Below are positions 6,575 through 13,645 of a stretch of 14,720 bases of DNA, in pieces. The translations under genes and the position numbers were made by a program. Location: the NCBI GenBank assembly GCA_002433465.1, contig DJIE01000058.1, forward strand, positions 11,202 to 25,921. Reading direction: 5' to 3'. The notes under the pieces were generated by a model. The model had not been told where the DNA came from. It worked only from the letters and a program-made list of their open reading frames with translations, and made no database searches. Source of the stretch: Salinisphaera sp. UBA6602 (GTDB taxonomy: Bacteria; Pseudomonadota; Gammaproteobacteria; Nevskiales; Salinisphaeraceae). Positions within the stretch are counted from its first letter, which is position 1; each line of letters starts with the position of its first letter.

Positions 6575-7654
6575 ATGCAAGCGAGCACCGTGGCCAGCGA
6601 AATCCAAGCCAGCGAAGGGTCGGTCGAAAGCCCGGCCGAAAGGTATTTCAACCGCCTGCTCAGCAGTCGCGCGGGCCGTATCGCCTACCGCTACCGCCGT
6701 TTGTTGCCGGTGGCCTCGTTTGCGATGGGCGCGGCCAGCTTCTTTCTGGTCGAACGCCAGGCCGCGCTGGCCCAGTGGGTGACCGCGCTGATGCTGCTGG
6801 GCTGGCTGGCGCTGCTGTTCGAAGGCCTGCTGTGCCGCCTGCTCGGCCGCTACTTCGGCGAACGCCTGCCCCAGGCAGCCGTACGCTTTGCCGCCCAGTG
6901 CCTGCACCAGGAAACGCTGTTCTTCGTGCTGCCGTTCTTTCTGGCCACCACCACCTGGCTGAGCGGCCAGGCGCTGTTTACCGGCCTGCTGATCGTCGCG
7001 GCCGCGGCCTCGACCGTGGACCCGATCTACCTGCACGGTATCGCCGAGCGCCGCTGGCTGTTCCTGGGTTTTCACGGCTTTACGCTGTTTGTCGCACTTC
7101 TGACCGCCGGCCCGATCATGCTGTCGCTGACCACCGGCGAAAGCGTTGCCATCGCCTCGGTCGCCATGGGGGTTTGTGCCTTGCCCAGCTTCAACGACGC
7201 CGTTCGTGCGCGCCAATGGTGGCGCTGGCTGCTGCTGGCCGCGCTTTCGATCGCGCTCGGCGGCCTCGCCTGGTTCGGCCGCTTCTGGATTCCCCCGGCC
7301 ACCCTGCGCGCCACCGATATGGCCATCACCCTGCAAGTGGATGCCGATAAGCGCGAGCCCGGCCAAGACCGTACCCACTTCAGCGCCGCCGAACTTTCCG
7401 GCGACGGCCTTTATGCCTTCACCGCCATCGCGGCCCCGCGCGGGCTGCAGCAGCAGGTGCTGCATGTCTGGTGGCACGACGGCGAGGTGGTCGATCGTAT
7501 TCCGCTGGAAATCACCGGCGGCGGCCCGGAAAACGGTTATCGCGCATGGAGCCACAAACTGGCCCTTGGCGACGACCCGACCGGCCACTGGCGCGTGACG
7601 GTCATCACCGACGACGGGCAGATGATTGGCGCCCGACGGTTTACGGTGGAGTGA
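6575..7654 (+). CDS. DUF5924/DUF2914 family membrane protein
   Basis: Membrane protein of unknown function, 359 residues from the chosen ATG. A cytoplasmic N-terminus of about 40 residues precedes hydrophobic segments near 43-60, 66-90, 112-128, 131-149, 161-185, 188-203 and 216-238. The remaining 120 residues are hydrophilic and lie on one side of the membrane. Their end (about 290-358) matches DUF2914: VLHVWWHDGEVVDRIPLEI (295-313), then GHWRVTVITDDGQMIG (337-352) and a closing RRFTV. The domain resembles a small beta-sandwich that may bind a ligand or envelope component, but no role is established. The frame is open back to 6449; I prefer 6575 because the promoter candidate at 6518-6526 lies between the two and the extra residues are arginine-rich and not protein-like. 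There is no clear ribosome binding site; GTG at 6590 is an alternative. Confidence 0.82.
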   Translation: MQASTVASEIQASEGSVESPAERYFNRLLSSRAGRIAYRYRRLLPVASFAMGAASFFLVERQAALAQWVTALMLLGWLALLFEGLLCRLLGRYFGERLPQAAVRFAAQCLHQETLFFVLPFFLATTTWLSGQALFTGLLIVAAAASTVDPIYLHGIAERRWLFLGFHGFTLFVALLTAGPIMLSLTTGESVAIASVAMGVCALPSFNDAVRARQWWRWLLLAALSIALGGLAWFGRFWIPPATLRATDMAITLQVDADKREPGQDRTHFSAAELSGDGLYAFTAIAAPRGLQQQVLHVWWHDGEVVDRIPLEITGGGPENGYRAWSHKLALGDDPTGHWRVTVITDDGQMIGARRFTVE

Positions 7655-7655
7655 C

Positions 7656-7705
7656 GCGCGCACCGTGTGCCCGCCCGGCGGACCTGAGGCACGGGTTGGG
7701 CGCGC
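7656..7705. other. GC-rich imperfect stem-loop between convergent genes
   Basis: GCGCGC at 7656-7661 can pair with GCGCGC at 7700-7705, and GTGCC at 7667-7671 with GGCAC at 7688-7692, with mismatches between the two helices. It begins just after the DUF5924 stop and lies in the 104-base gap before the end of the VWA gene on the other strand. No T-tract follows in either direction, so a rho-independent terminator is not supported; it may only protect mRNA ends. Confidence 0.3.
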
Positions 7706-7758
7706 AGCAGCACGAAACGCGCCTGTGACGACAGCCACCCCGGGCGAACGGTCAACCG

Positions 7759-8898
7759 CTAAACAATCCGCGCCTGCGCCAAGCGCTCCACCAACGCCTC
7801 GAGCCCGGCCAGATTGCGCGCCGGCGCACACAGGTCGACATGCGGTGACTCGTGCTGCGCGCCCAGGGCGGTACTGAAAAATCGCGGATGACCCATCAGC
7901 GGATCGAGCCAGATCAGCGCCCGGCAACGCCCGCGCAGGCGCTTGAGCACGGCCTGCAGACGCTCCGGCTTATCGCTGTCCCAGCCGTCGGAGACGATCA
8001 TCACCACCGTATTGCGATCGAGCTGATGATCGGCAAACCGATGCATGAAGGTTTCCAGCGCGCTGGCAATACGCGTTCCGCCGGCCCAGTCCTCGACGCT
8101 GTCGGGCAGACGCGACAGCCCGGCTTCTACCGAGGCCGAACGCGCCAGCGTATCGGTCACCCGCGACAGCTCGGTACTGAACACATAGCTTTCCACGCTG
8201 CGAAACACGCGTGCGAAGGCATGGATGAAGCATAGAAAGAAGCGGCTGTAGGCATCCATCGAATAGCTGACGTCGGCGAACACGACCAGCCGCGGGCGTT
8301 CGCGCGGACGATAGCGGCGACGAAACTCCAGCACCTCGCCGCCGCGGGCGATCGCGGCGCGCAGGCTTTTACGCAAATCGATGACGCCGTGCCTGCGCAC
8401 CCGCCAGCGCCGGGCCGCGCGCCGCGCGAGCTGACGACCGAGGGTGTGTATGAGCCGCTCCATGGCCGCGCGTTCGTCGGCATCGATCGCGGCCAGATCG
8501 GCCTGCATGGCCTGACGGGTGGCGCTGGCGCCGCTGCGCGTCTGCTCGCTGCGATCGTCGTCGGGGGTTATAGCTCTTGCCGGCGCCGGTTCGGCCTCGC
8601 CGACGCCTTGGGCGGGCTGGCTGCCCTGTTCGTCGCTTTCTGCCTCGATTTTCTCGGCCGTTTCGGCCGGTGACGCGTCGAAGAAACGGGCGAACACGGC
8701 GTCGAAACGCGCCCGGTCGGCAGGGGTCTTGGCCAGGCAGGCGCGTAGCAGGCGGGCAAAATCCGAGCGCCGTTGCATCGGCGTGTGCGCCAGCGCCTTC
8801 AGCGCATCCGCGCTTTCGGCCGGGCTGACGGTCACGCCCGCTCGCCTGAGCTCATCGGCAAAGGCAGCCACGACGCGGGCCAGCGACCAGTCTTTCAT
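7759..8898 (-). CDS. CoxE-like VWA domain protein, partner of MoxR ATPase
   Basis: Soluble von Willebrand factor A protein of the CoxE type, 379 residues. Such proteins pair with MoxR AAA+ ATPases and bind the client or complex that the ATPase remodels; in carbon monoxide dehydrogenase operons the CoxD/CoxE pair helps mature the metal site. Residues 1-80 are a helical N-terminal region, about 85-135 are an acidic, low-complexity linker, and the VWA domain fills 200-379. The metal-ion-dependent adhesion site is intact: D209, S211 and S213 in DVSYSMD, T275 in GGTRIAS and D304 in VSDGWDSD. The CoxE signature RALIWLDPLMG is at 326-336 and PHVDLCAPARNL at 352-363. The ATG at 8898 overlaps the MoxR stop codon as ATGA, so translation is coupled. 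The frame stays open upstream to 9192, but that part is antisense-like arginine-rich sequence inside moxR. No cox structural genes are present, so the client is unknown. Confidence 0.92.
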   Translation of the reverse strand: MKDWSLARVVAAFADELRRAGVTVSPAESADALKALAHTPMQRRSDFARLLRACLAKTPADRARFDAVFARFFDASPAETAEKIEAESDEQGSQPAQGVGEAEPAPARAITPDDDRSEQTRSGASATRQAMQADLAAIDADERAAMERLIHTLGRQLARRAARRWRVRRHGVIDLRKSLRAAIARGGEVLEFRRRYRPRERPRLVVFADVSYSMDAYSRFFLCFIHAFARVFRSVESYVFSTELSRVTDTLARSASVEAGLSRLPDSVEDWAGGTRIASALETFMHRFADHQLDRNTVVMIVSDGWDSDKPERLQAVLKRLRGRCRALIWLDPLMGHPRFFSTALGAQHESPHVDLCAPARNLAGLEALVERLAQARIV

Positions 8899-9788
8899 CG
8901 CTCGCCGCGATAGGCATCCAGCCGTGTGCGCATGGCGTCGATATCGGCCGCGTCCTTGAACAGCGCGCCGAGCGTGGCGGGCACGCGGCTGTCGTTCAGG
9001 TCGGCAACGCCGAGTTCGATCAGCGCCGCGGCCCAGTCCAGCGTTTCGGCCAGGCCGGGCGTCTTGGCCAGGTCCTGTTCCCGTGCCCAGGCGAGGAAAT
9101 CGGCGACGGTATCGGCCAGGCGCGTATCGATGCCGGGCAGCCGGCGTTCGAGCACGGCCCGCTCCTTGGCGCGGTCGGGGTAGTCGATCCACAGATACAG
9201 ACAGCGCCGGCGCGTGGCTTCGGCCAGGGCACGGGTGCGGTTGCCGGTGATGACCACCAGCGGCGGCACCTCGGCGCGCACGGTGCCGTACTCGGGGATG
9301 CTGATCTGCCAGTCCGACAGAATCTCCAGCAGAAAACTCTCGAAGGCCTCGTCGGCGCGATCGAGCTCGTCGATGAGCAGCACCGGCGGCGGACTGTGGC
9401 GCAGGGCTGCCAGCAGCGGACGCTCGAGCAGGAAATCATCAGAATAGAGGTTGGCGCGTAGGCTGTCGGTGGACGCACCGGCCGCTTCCCGTACCCGGAT
9501 TTCCAGCAGCTGACGCGGGTAGTCCCATTCGTAGAGGGCCTGGGCCGCGTCCAGGCCTTCGTAGCACTGCAGGCGGATCAGCCGTGTATCGAGCGTGGCC
9601 GCCAGCGCCTTGGCAATTTCGGTCTTGCCGACGCCGGCCGGGCCTTCCACGAGCAGCGGCTTGTGCAGGGCCATGGCCAGATACAGGGTCATGCGCAGAT
9701 CGGCATCGCTGACGTAGCCCTCGCCGGCCAGCGCGGTGTCGAGCGCCTCGGGGCTGTCGAAGCGCGGGCGCGATTCGCTATCGCTCAT
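8895..9788 (-). CDS. MoxR-family AAA+ ATPase
   Basis: AAA+ ATPase of the MoxR group, 297 residues, acting as a chaperone-like remodeller together with the VWA protein encoded immediately downstream. Walker A is GPAGVGKT at 49-56, Walker B is VLLIDELD at 136-143, sensor 1 is N183 in ITGNRTR, and the arginine cluster ATRRRC (191-196) fits the arginine finger position. YEGLDAAQALYEWDYPRQL (76-94) is the insertion characteristic of CoxD-like MoxR proteins. Length and domain order are normal. Its ATG overlaps the stop codon of the preceding CoA-transferase gene as ATGA, and its own stop overlaps the VWA start in the same way; no separate ribosome binding site is visible, so expression probably depends on translation of the gene before it. 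This suggests the three proteins are needed in fixed proportion, which is inference. Confidence 0.94.
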   Translation of the reverse strand: MSDSESRPRFDSPEALDTALAGEGYVSDADLRMTLYLAMALHKPLLVEGPAGVGKTEIAKALAATLDTRLIRLQCYEGLDAAQALYEWDYPRQLLEIRVREAAGASTDSLRANLYSDDFLLERPLLAALRHSPPPVLLIDELDRADEAFESFLLEILSDWQISIPEYGTVRAEVPPLVVITGNRTRALAEATRRRCLYLWIDYPDRAKERAVLERRLPGIDTRLADTVADFLAWAREQDLAKTPGLAETLDWAAALIELGVADLNDSRVPATLGALFKDAADIDAMRTRLDAYRGER

Positions 9789-11992
9789 GAATCGACGGCG
9801 TCGTGGCCGGGCTCATCGTCGGAATCGATCACGCCGTCGTTGATCAATGCCAGGGCGACCACCCGCGCATACAGCGATTCGCGCAGGCCGCGCGGGCGCT
9901 GCAGGCCCATGCGTTCGAGATAGGGCTCGGCGCTGGCCGGCAGCGTGGCCAGGCGCGCGGCATGTCGGGCAAAGCTCGACAGCGTCTTGCCGTGCGAGCC
10001 GCCCTGCAGTTTCTTGAGCGCGGCGATGAGGGTGCGCTCGATTTCGGTGAAATCGCTGCCGTAGGGATAGGCCTCGAACCGGCCTTCGGCCTTCTCCGGC
10101 GCGAACAGGCGACGCAGATTGTCCGGCGTATTGTTGCGCGCATGCGCCGGCACCTGGTAATCGCGGCGCAGCTTGCCGGCGGATACCGCAGCACTGCGCA
10201 GTTCATCCTGAAACCGGGCATCGGCGATTTCGATCATCGCCATGGCGACTTGTTCGTCGGTCTTGCCGCGCAGGTCGGCCGCCCCGTATTCGGTCACCAC
10301 GATATCGCGCAGGTGGCGCGGGATGGTGGTATGCGCATAGTGCGACACGACATTGGACTCGGGCCCGTCCGAGGACTGGCGCACCGCGCGTACGCAGATG
10401 ATTGAACGCGCGCCTTCGAGCGCGTGTGCCTGCGATACGAAGTTGTACTGCCCGCCCACGCCGGAAATGACCTGGCCGTTTTCCAGGCCGTCGGATGCGA
10501 TGGCGCCGGCGAGCGTGGCCTTGATCGCGGTATTCACGAAGCGCGAGCCACGCCGCTGCACCCGGCGCAGGGCTTCATTGCCGTAGAGTTCGTTGATCTG
10601 ACCCACGCTGGTCATATGGAACAGCTCGCGCTCGTCGTCGTCGAGATCGCGCAGGGCCTGATAGAAGCTGTTGGGCCCCAGAAAGAAGCCGCCATGCACG
10701 AGCGTTGCGCCCTTGAGCCGATCGCCCAGACAGCGCGACACGATCTGTGAGCGGGCCGTGTCGTCGTCCAGATCGGCGGCAATGGGCTCACCGCCATCCC
10801 CGGCATCGAGGGTGCGGTTGTCGTAGGTCACGCCGGCCTTGAACACGCCCACCTGCTTGAGACGTGCCACGTCGTCGCCGTCGAGCTGGGCTCGAATGGC
10901 GCCGCTGTCGCGCAGCGCGGCCAGCGTATCGGCACCGACCCATTCGCCGATCGTGCCGGCATCGAGCAGGCGCTGGATATCGATATCGTCGTAGACCGGG
11001 CGCGAGATCACGTCGGAGCGATACATCTGGATATAAGCATCGACGAGCATTTCGGTGCAGCCGTACAGGCCGCGCTCGAAAACGTCTTCCCCGCCGATCG
11101 CATCGGCGAGCGTGCGCTCGCTGGCGCTGCGGTTGAGCCGGTCGAGCAGCGCCCGATAGTCGGCGTTGTGGTTGTGGCGCAGGTCGCAGCAATAGGCGAT
11201 CGCGTCCGACAGCGAGCCGATGCCGATCTGCAGCGTGCCGCCGTCTTCGAGCAGGCTCGATACGCGCAGGCCGATCGCATAGTCGGCCTCGGCCACCGGC
11301 ATGGCCGGCGCACCGAAGGGCTTGAACGTTGCCGCCTCGCCTTCGAATACGGCATCGGCCATCGCAGCGTCTACCAGCGCGCTGCGGGTCATCATCGGCA
11401 TGCGCGCGTTGAGCTGGCCGACGACCCAGATCGGCTCGCCCCGCTCGCGCATGGCCTCGACAACGGGCATCAGATCGAGCGTGACGTCGGTATTGCTGGA
11501 CAGCGAAAACTGGCTGTCGTCCGGTCCCGGCGCGCCCATCTGCATGAGCACGTTCACGCCGGCGTTGATCAGATCGCGGGCCACGTGGGTGTAGTTGACC
11601 GAGCGATAGTGGCGCTGTGCGTCGTCGTTGCCGAGCATCGCCCCGGGCTGGAAGAAGAATTCCGAAATGGTGATGTTGTCGGGCACCGTGCCGGCATTCA
11701 GATCGCGGACATAGTCCAGGCCCGGGTAATCCTCGAATACGCGTTCGACGATCGGATCCATGATGCGGCGTTCGAGTTCGCTGCCGGCCTGCGGCACGTC
11801 CAGCGACAGCGCGGTCAGAATCTTGAGATTGATCTCGGGGTTGGCCTTGGCCCGGGCATACAGGGCGTTGAGCAGCGTGGCCGGCTTGCCCAGGCCCAGC
11901 GGCGCGCCCACGTGAATATCGTGGCCGACGGTGTCGAGCAGCCAGTCGATCGTGGCCTCGGCATCGGTGAATCGTTGCGGTCGATCGCTCAT
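9785..11992 (-). CDS. Long acetyl-CoA hydrolase/transferase family protein
   Basis: Member of the acetyl-CoA hydrolase / 4-hydroxybutyrate CoA-transferase family, which moves CoA between acyl groups or hydrolyses acetyl-CoA through a glutamyl-CoA intermediate. At 735 residues it is far longer than the usual 420-550. Family features: IGIGSLSDAIAY at 256-267, the putative catalytic glutamate E314 in GLYGCTEML, ISGVGGQYNFV at 509-519 and VVTEYGAADLRGK at 565-577. Compared with shorter members it has an inserted stretch of roughly 115 residues (about 335-450) between the catalytic glutamate and the C-terminal half, and an extension of about 130 residues (605-735), partly basic and helical. The ATG at 11992 has a strong GAGGAA box 6 bases upstream; an alternative start 11 codons earlier lacks one. 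It follows the lipid kinase gene by 53 bases and overlaps moxR by 4. The true substrate is unknown. Confidence 0.88.
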   Translation of the reverse strand: MSDRPQRFTDAEATIDWLLDTVGHDIHVGAPLGLGKPATLLNALYARAKANPEINLKILTALSLDVPQAGSELERRIMDPIVERVFEDYPGLDYVRDLNAGTVPDNITISEFFFQPGAMLGNDDAQRHYRSVNYTHVARDLINAGVNVLMQMGAPGPDDSQFSLSSNTDVTLDLMPVVEAMRERGEPIWVVGQLNARMPMMTRSALVDAAMADAVFEGEAATFKPFGAPAMPVAEADYAIGLRVSSLLEDGGTLQIGIGSLSDAIAYCCDLRHNHNADYRALLDRLNRSASERTLADAIGGEDVFERGLYGCTEMLVDAYIQMYRSDVISRPVYDDIDIQRLLDAGTIGEWVGADTLAALRDSGAIRAQLDGDDVARLKQVGVFKAGVTYDNRTLDAGDGGEPIAADLDDDTARSQIVSRCLGDRLKGATLVHGGFFLGPNSFYQALRDLDDDERELFHMTSVGQINELYGNEALRRVQRRGSRFVNTAIKATLAGAIASDGLENGQVISGVGGQYNFVSQAHALEGARSIICVRAVRQSSDGPESNVVSHYAHTTIPRHLRDIVVTEYGAADLRGKTDEQVAMAMIEIADARFQDELRSAAVSAGKLRRDYQVPAHARNNTPDNLRRLFAPEKAEGRFEAYPYGSDFTEIERTLIAALKKLQGGSHGKTLSSFARHAARLATLPASAEPYLERMGLQRPRGLRESLYARVVALALINDGVIDSDDEPGHDAVDS

Positions 11993-12045
11993 CGCCTGTT
12001 CCTCGCCAGTAATTCGGCGGGCCACCGTGGGCCCGGCCCGATTCG

Positions 12046-12957
12046 TTATCGTTTGTTTTGACGCCCGTAGCGGTCCAGATATTCCTGCGGCACCTTCACC
12101 TGAAGCGCGCCGGGGTGAATACGAAAGGTCGCCGGCGTTTCGGTCAGGATCTCGCCGTCCGTGTTGATTGGCATGGGCTTGCCGGTATCGACTTCGAACT
12201 CGGTGCCTTCGAGCAGCTGCACGCCCTGAATGGACTTGTCCGGCCCGCGCACGAGGGTGGGCAGCATGCCGACCAGCTTGGCGAGTGACTGCGGCTGCAG
12301 GCTGTACAGGTCGAGGCGGCCGTCGTCGAGCGCGGCGTCGCTGGCCACCGCCAGCCCGCCGCCGAAATAGCGCCCATTGCCGACGGCGAGCTGAATCGAA
12401 TGCAGCCGATGGGTTTCGTCACCGCAGCGCACCACCGCATCGAACGGCTCGGTGTCGCGATAGGCCTTGAACACGTTGGACGCATAGCCGAACGAGCCGA
12501 ACATTTTCTTGGCCGCGTCCGAGCGGTATTCACAGGCCCGCACGGCCAGGCCGATACTCGCGACGTTGACGAAATGCACGTCGTTGCACTGCCCCAGATC
12601 CACACCGTGGGTCACGCCTTCGACCACGTTGCGACAGGCCGCCTCGAGCTCGGTGGGAATCAGCAGCGTACGGGCGAAATCGTTGGCCGTACCCAGCGGC
12701 AGTACGCCCAAGGGGCGCTTTGCGCGCATCACCGCCGCGGCAGCGAGATTGAGGGTGCCGTCGCCGCCGCCGAGCACGATCATGTCCACGTTTGGCGCAT
12801 GCCGATCGATCTCTGCCGGCACATCGTCGGGTTCTTCGAATTTGCCCAGGGTGATCTCGACATCGAGCGCTTCGAGCGCGTCGCGGGCCGCCTCGGCGTT
12901 GGCTTCGCCCTGGCGGGATTTCTGATTGATCAGCAGTAGCGCGCGCAGAATCTTCAC
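12046..12957 (-). CDS. YegS-like diacylglycerol/lipid kinase
   Basis: Member of the diacylglycerol kinase catalytic family (YegS/BmrU-like), 303 residues, expected to phosphorylate a lipid or related alcohol with ATP at the membrane face. The N-terminal domain has LLLINQKSRQG at 7-17, the nucleotide-binding GGGDGTLN at 63-70 and PLGTANDFARTL at 87-98. The C-terminal beta-rich domain includes VASIGLAVRA at 132-141, AVGNGRYFGGG at 191-201, DDGRLDLYSL at 211-220 and NTDGE at 265-269, where a catalytic acid is expected. I placed the start at the GTG at 12957 because homologues begin at the KILRALLLIN segment. The frame is open to another GTG at 13023, whose extra 22 residues are cysteine- and arginine-rich and look non-coding; neither start has a good ribosome binding site. 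It is the first gene of the leftward block. The actual lipid substrate cannot be told. Confidence 0.9.
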   Translation of the reverse strand: MKILRALLLINQKSRQGEANAEAARDALEALDVEITLGKFEEPDDVPAEIDRHAPNVDMIVLGGGDGTLNLAAAAVMRAKRPLGVLPLGTANDFARTLLIPTELEAACRNVVEGVTHGVDLGQCNDVHFVNVASIGLAVRACEYRSDAAKKMFGSFGYASNVFKAYRDTEPFDAVVRCGDETHRLHSIQLAVGNGRYFGGGLAVASDAALDDGRLDLYSLQPQSLAKLVGMLPTLVRGPDKSIQGVQLLEGTEFEVDTGKPMPINTDGEILTETPATFRIHPGALQVKVPQEYLDRYGRQNKR

Positions 12958-13072
12958 CGATTGGAAACAGTCGAGCCGACAGCGTAAGTGCGCCCTGTGA
13001 CAAGCGCAATCCGCAAAATACACGGGCTGGCGCGGGACGGGGTTCTAGGCCAAGATCGAAACCAAATCCAAC

Positions 13073-13085
13073 GACTGATCCAGTC
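13073..13085 (+). repeat. Hairpin GACTG-ATC-CAGTC abutting the Yip1-like start codon
   Basis: A perfect 5-base inverted repeat with a 3-base loop ends at the base before the ATG at 13086. In the mRNA it would occupy the place where a ribosome binding site should be, and no purine-rich site is otherwise seen. It may reduce initiation or be a chance palindrome. Confidence 0.35.
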
Positions 13086-13625
13086 ATGCAAAGCCTGACC
13101 GAACGAATGATAGGCGCCGCCAAACTGCAGGTGCCCACTTACGAAGAAGTCGAACACGATCGCGGCGCCACCGGCCAGGCCGCGCTGATTGTGGTCCTCG
13201 CCTCGCTGGCCGCCGGTATCGGCGCGATCGGCGGCGGCGGAATCGGCTATCTGCTGCTCAACGCTGTCGCGGCCCTGCTCGGCTGGCTGATCTGGGCCGC
13301 GCTGATCTGGGCGATCGGCACCAAGCTGCTACCGGAAGCCCAGACCGAAGCCGATGTCGGCCAGCTGCTGCGTACGCTCGGTTTTGCGGCCACGCCCGGC
13401 CTGCTGCGTATTTTCGGCATCATCCCGGTGATCGGCACGTTGGTCGTGTTCGTGGTGTCGATCTGGATGCTGGCCACGACGGTCATTGCCGTGCGCCAGG
13501 CACTGGATTATCAAAGTACTCTGCGCGCGGTGGGCGTGTGCATCGTCGGCTGGCTGATCCAGTTGCTGATTCTGGGCCTGTTCGTAGGCTCCGGAGGGCT
13601 CAGCGGTACCGCGCCGGGGATGTAG
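13086..13625 (+). CDS. Yip1-family integral membrane protein
   Basis: Small inner-membrane protein of 179 residues that fits the bacterial Yip1/YIF1 family; function unknown. A short amphipathic N-terminus (1-30, with PTYEEVEHDRG) precedes about five membrane segments: near 31-48, 53-78, 98-117, 118-137 and 147-168. The order 'soluble start, two helices, a short loop with GTKLLPEAQTEADVGQLLR, then AATPGLL and a helical pair' is characteristic: the AATPGLL stretch (101-107) corresponds to the conserved proline-containing motif of the family. The tail is glycine-rich. There is no clear ribosome binding site; a hairpin lies directly before the ATG. It is divergent from the lipid kinase gene (128 bases between starts) and convergent with dusB, 20 bases away, so it is probably a single-gene unit. 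Confidence 0.8.
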   Translation: MQSLTERMIGAAKLQVPTYEEVEHDRGATGQAALIVVLASLAAGIGAIGGGGIGYLLLNAVAALLGWLIWAALIWAIGTKLLPEAQTEADVGQLLRTLGFAATPGLLRIFGIIPVIGTLVVFVVSIWMLATTVIAVRQALDYQSTLRAVGVCIVGWLIQLLILGLFVGSGGLSGTAPGM

Positions 13626-13645
13626 TCCGTAGTCTGCCCCGCGAC

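Noticed and set aside
6494..7927. Minus-strand open frame of 477 codons opposite the DUF5924 gene
   Set aside because: Gln/Gly/Arg-rich without motifs; the plus strand has a coherent set of membrane segments followed by a DUF2914 domain.
8899..9192. Possible 98-residue N-terminal extension of the VWA protein
   Set aside because: It overlaps moxR in another frame, is arginine-rich and motif-free, and the ATG at 8898 sits in a classic ATGA overlap.
11168..12061. Plus-strand open frame of 297 codons opposite the CoA-transferase
   Set aside because: Shadow of the CoA-transferase N-terminal half; His/Gly/Arg-rich with no domain.
12999..13030. Possible promoter for the Yip1-like gene (GTGACA followed by TACACG)
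   Set aside because: The -10 matches at only 3 of 6 positions; no better alternative was found, so none is annotated.
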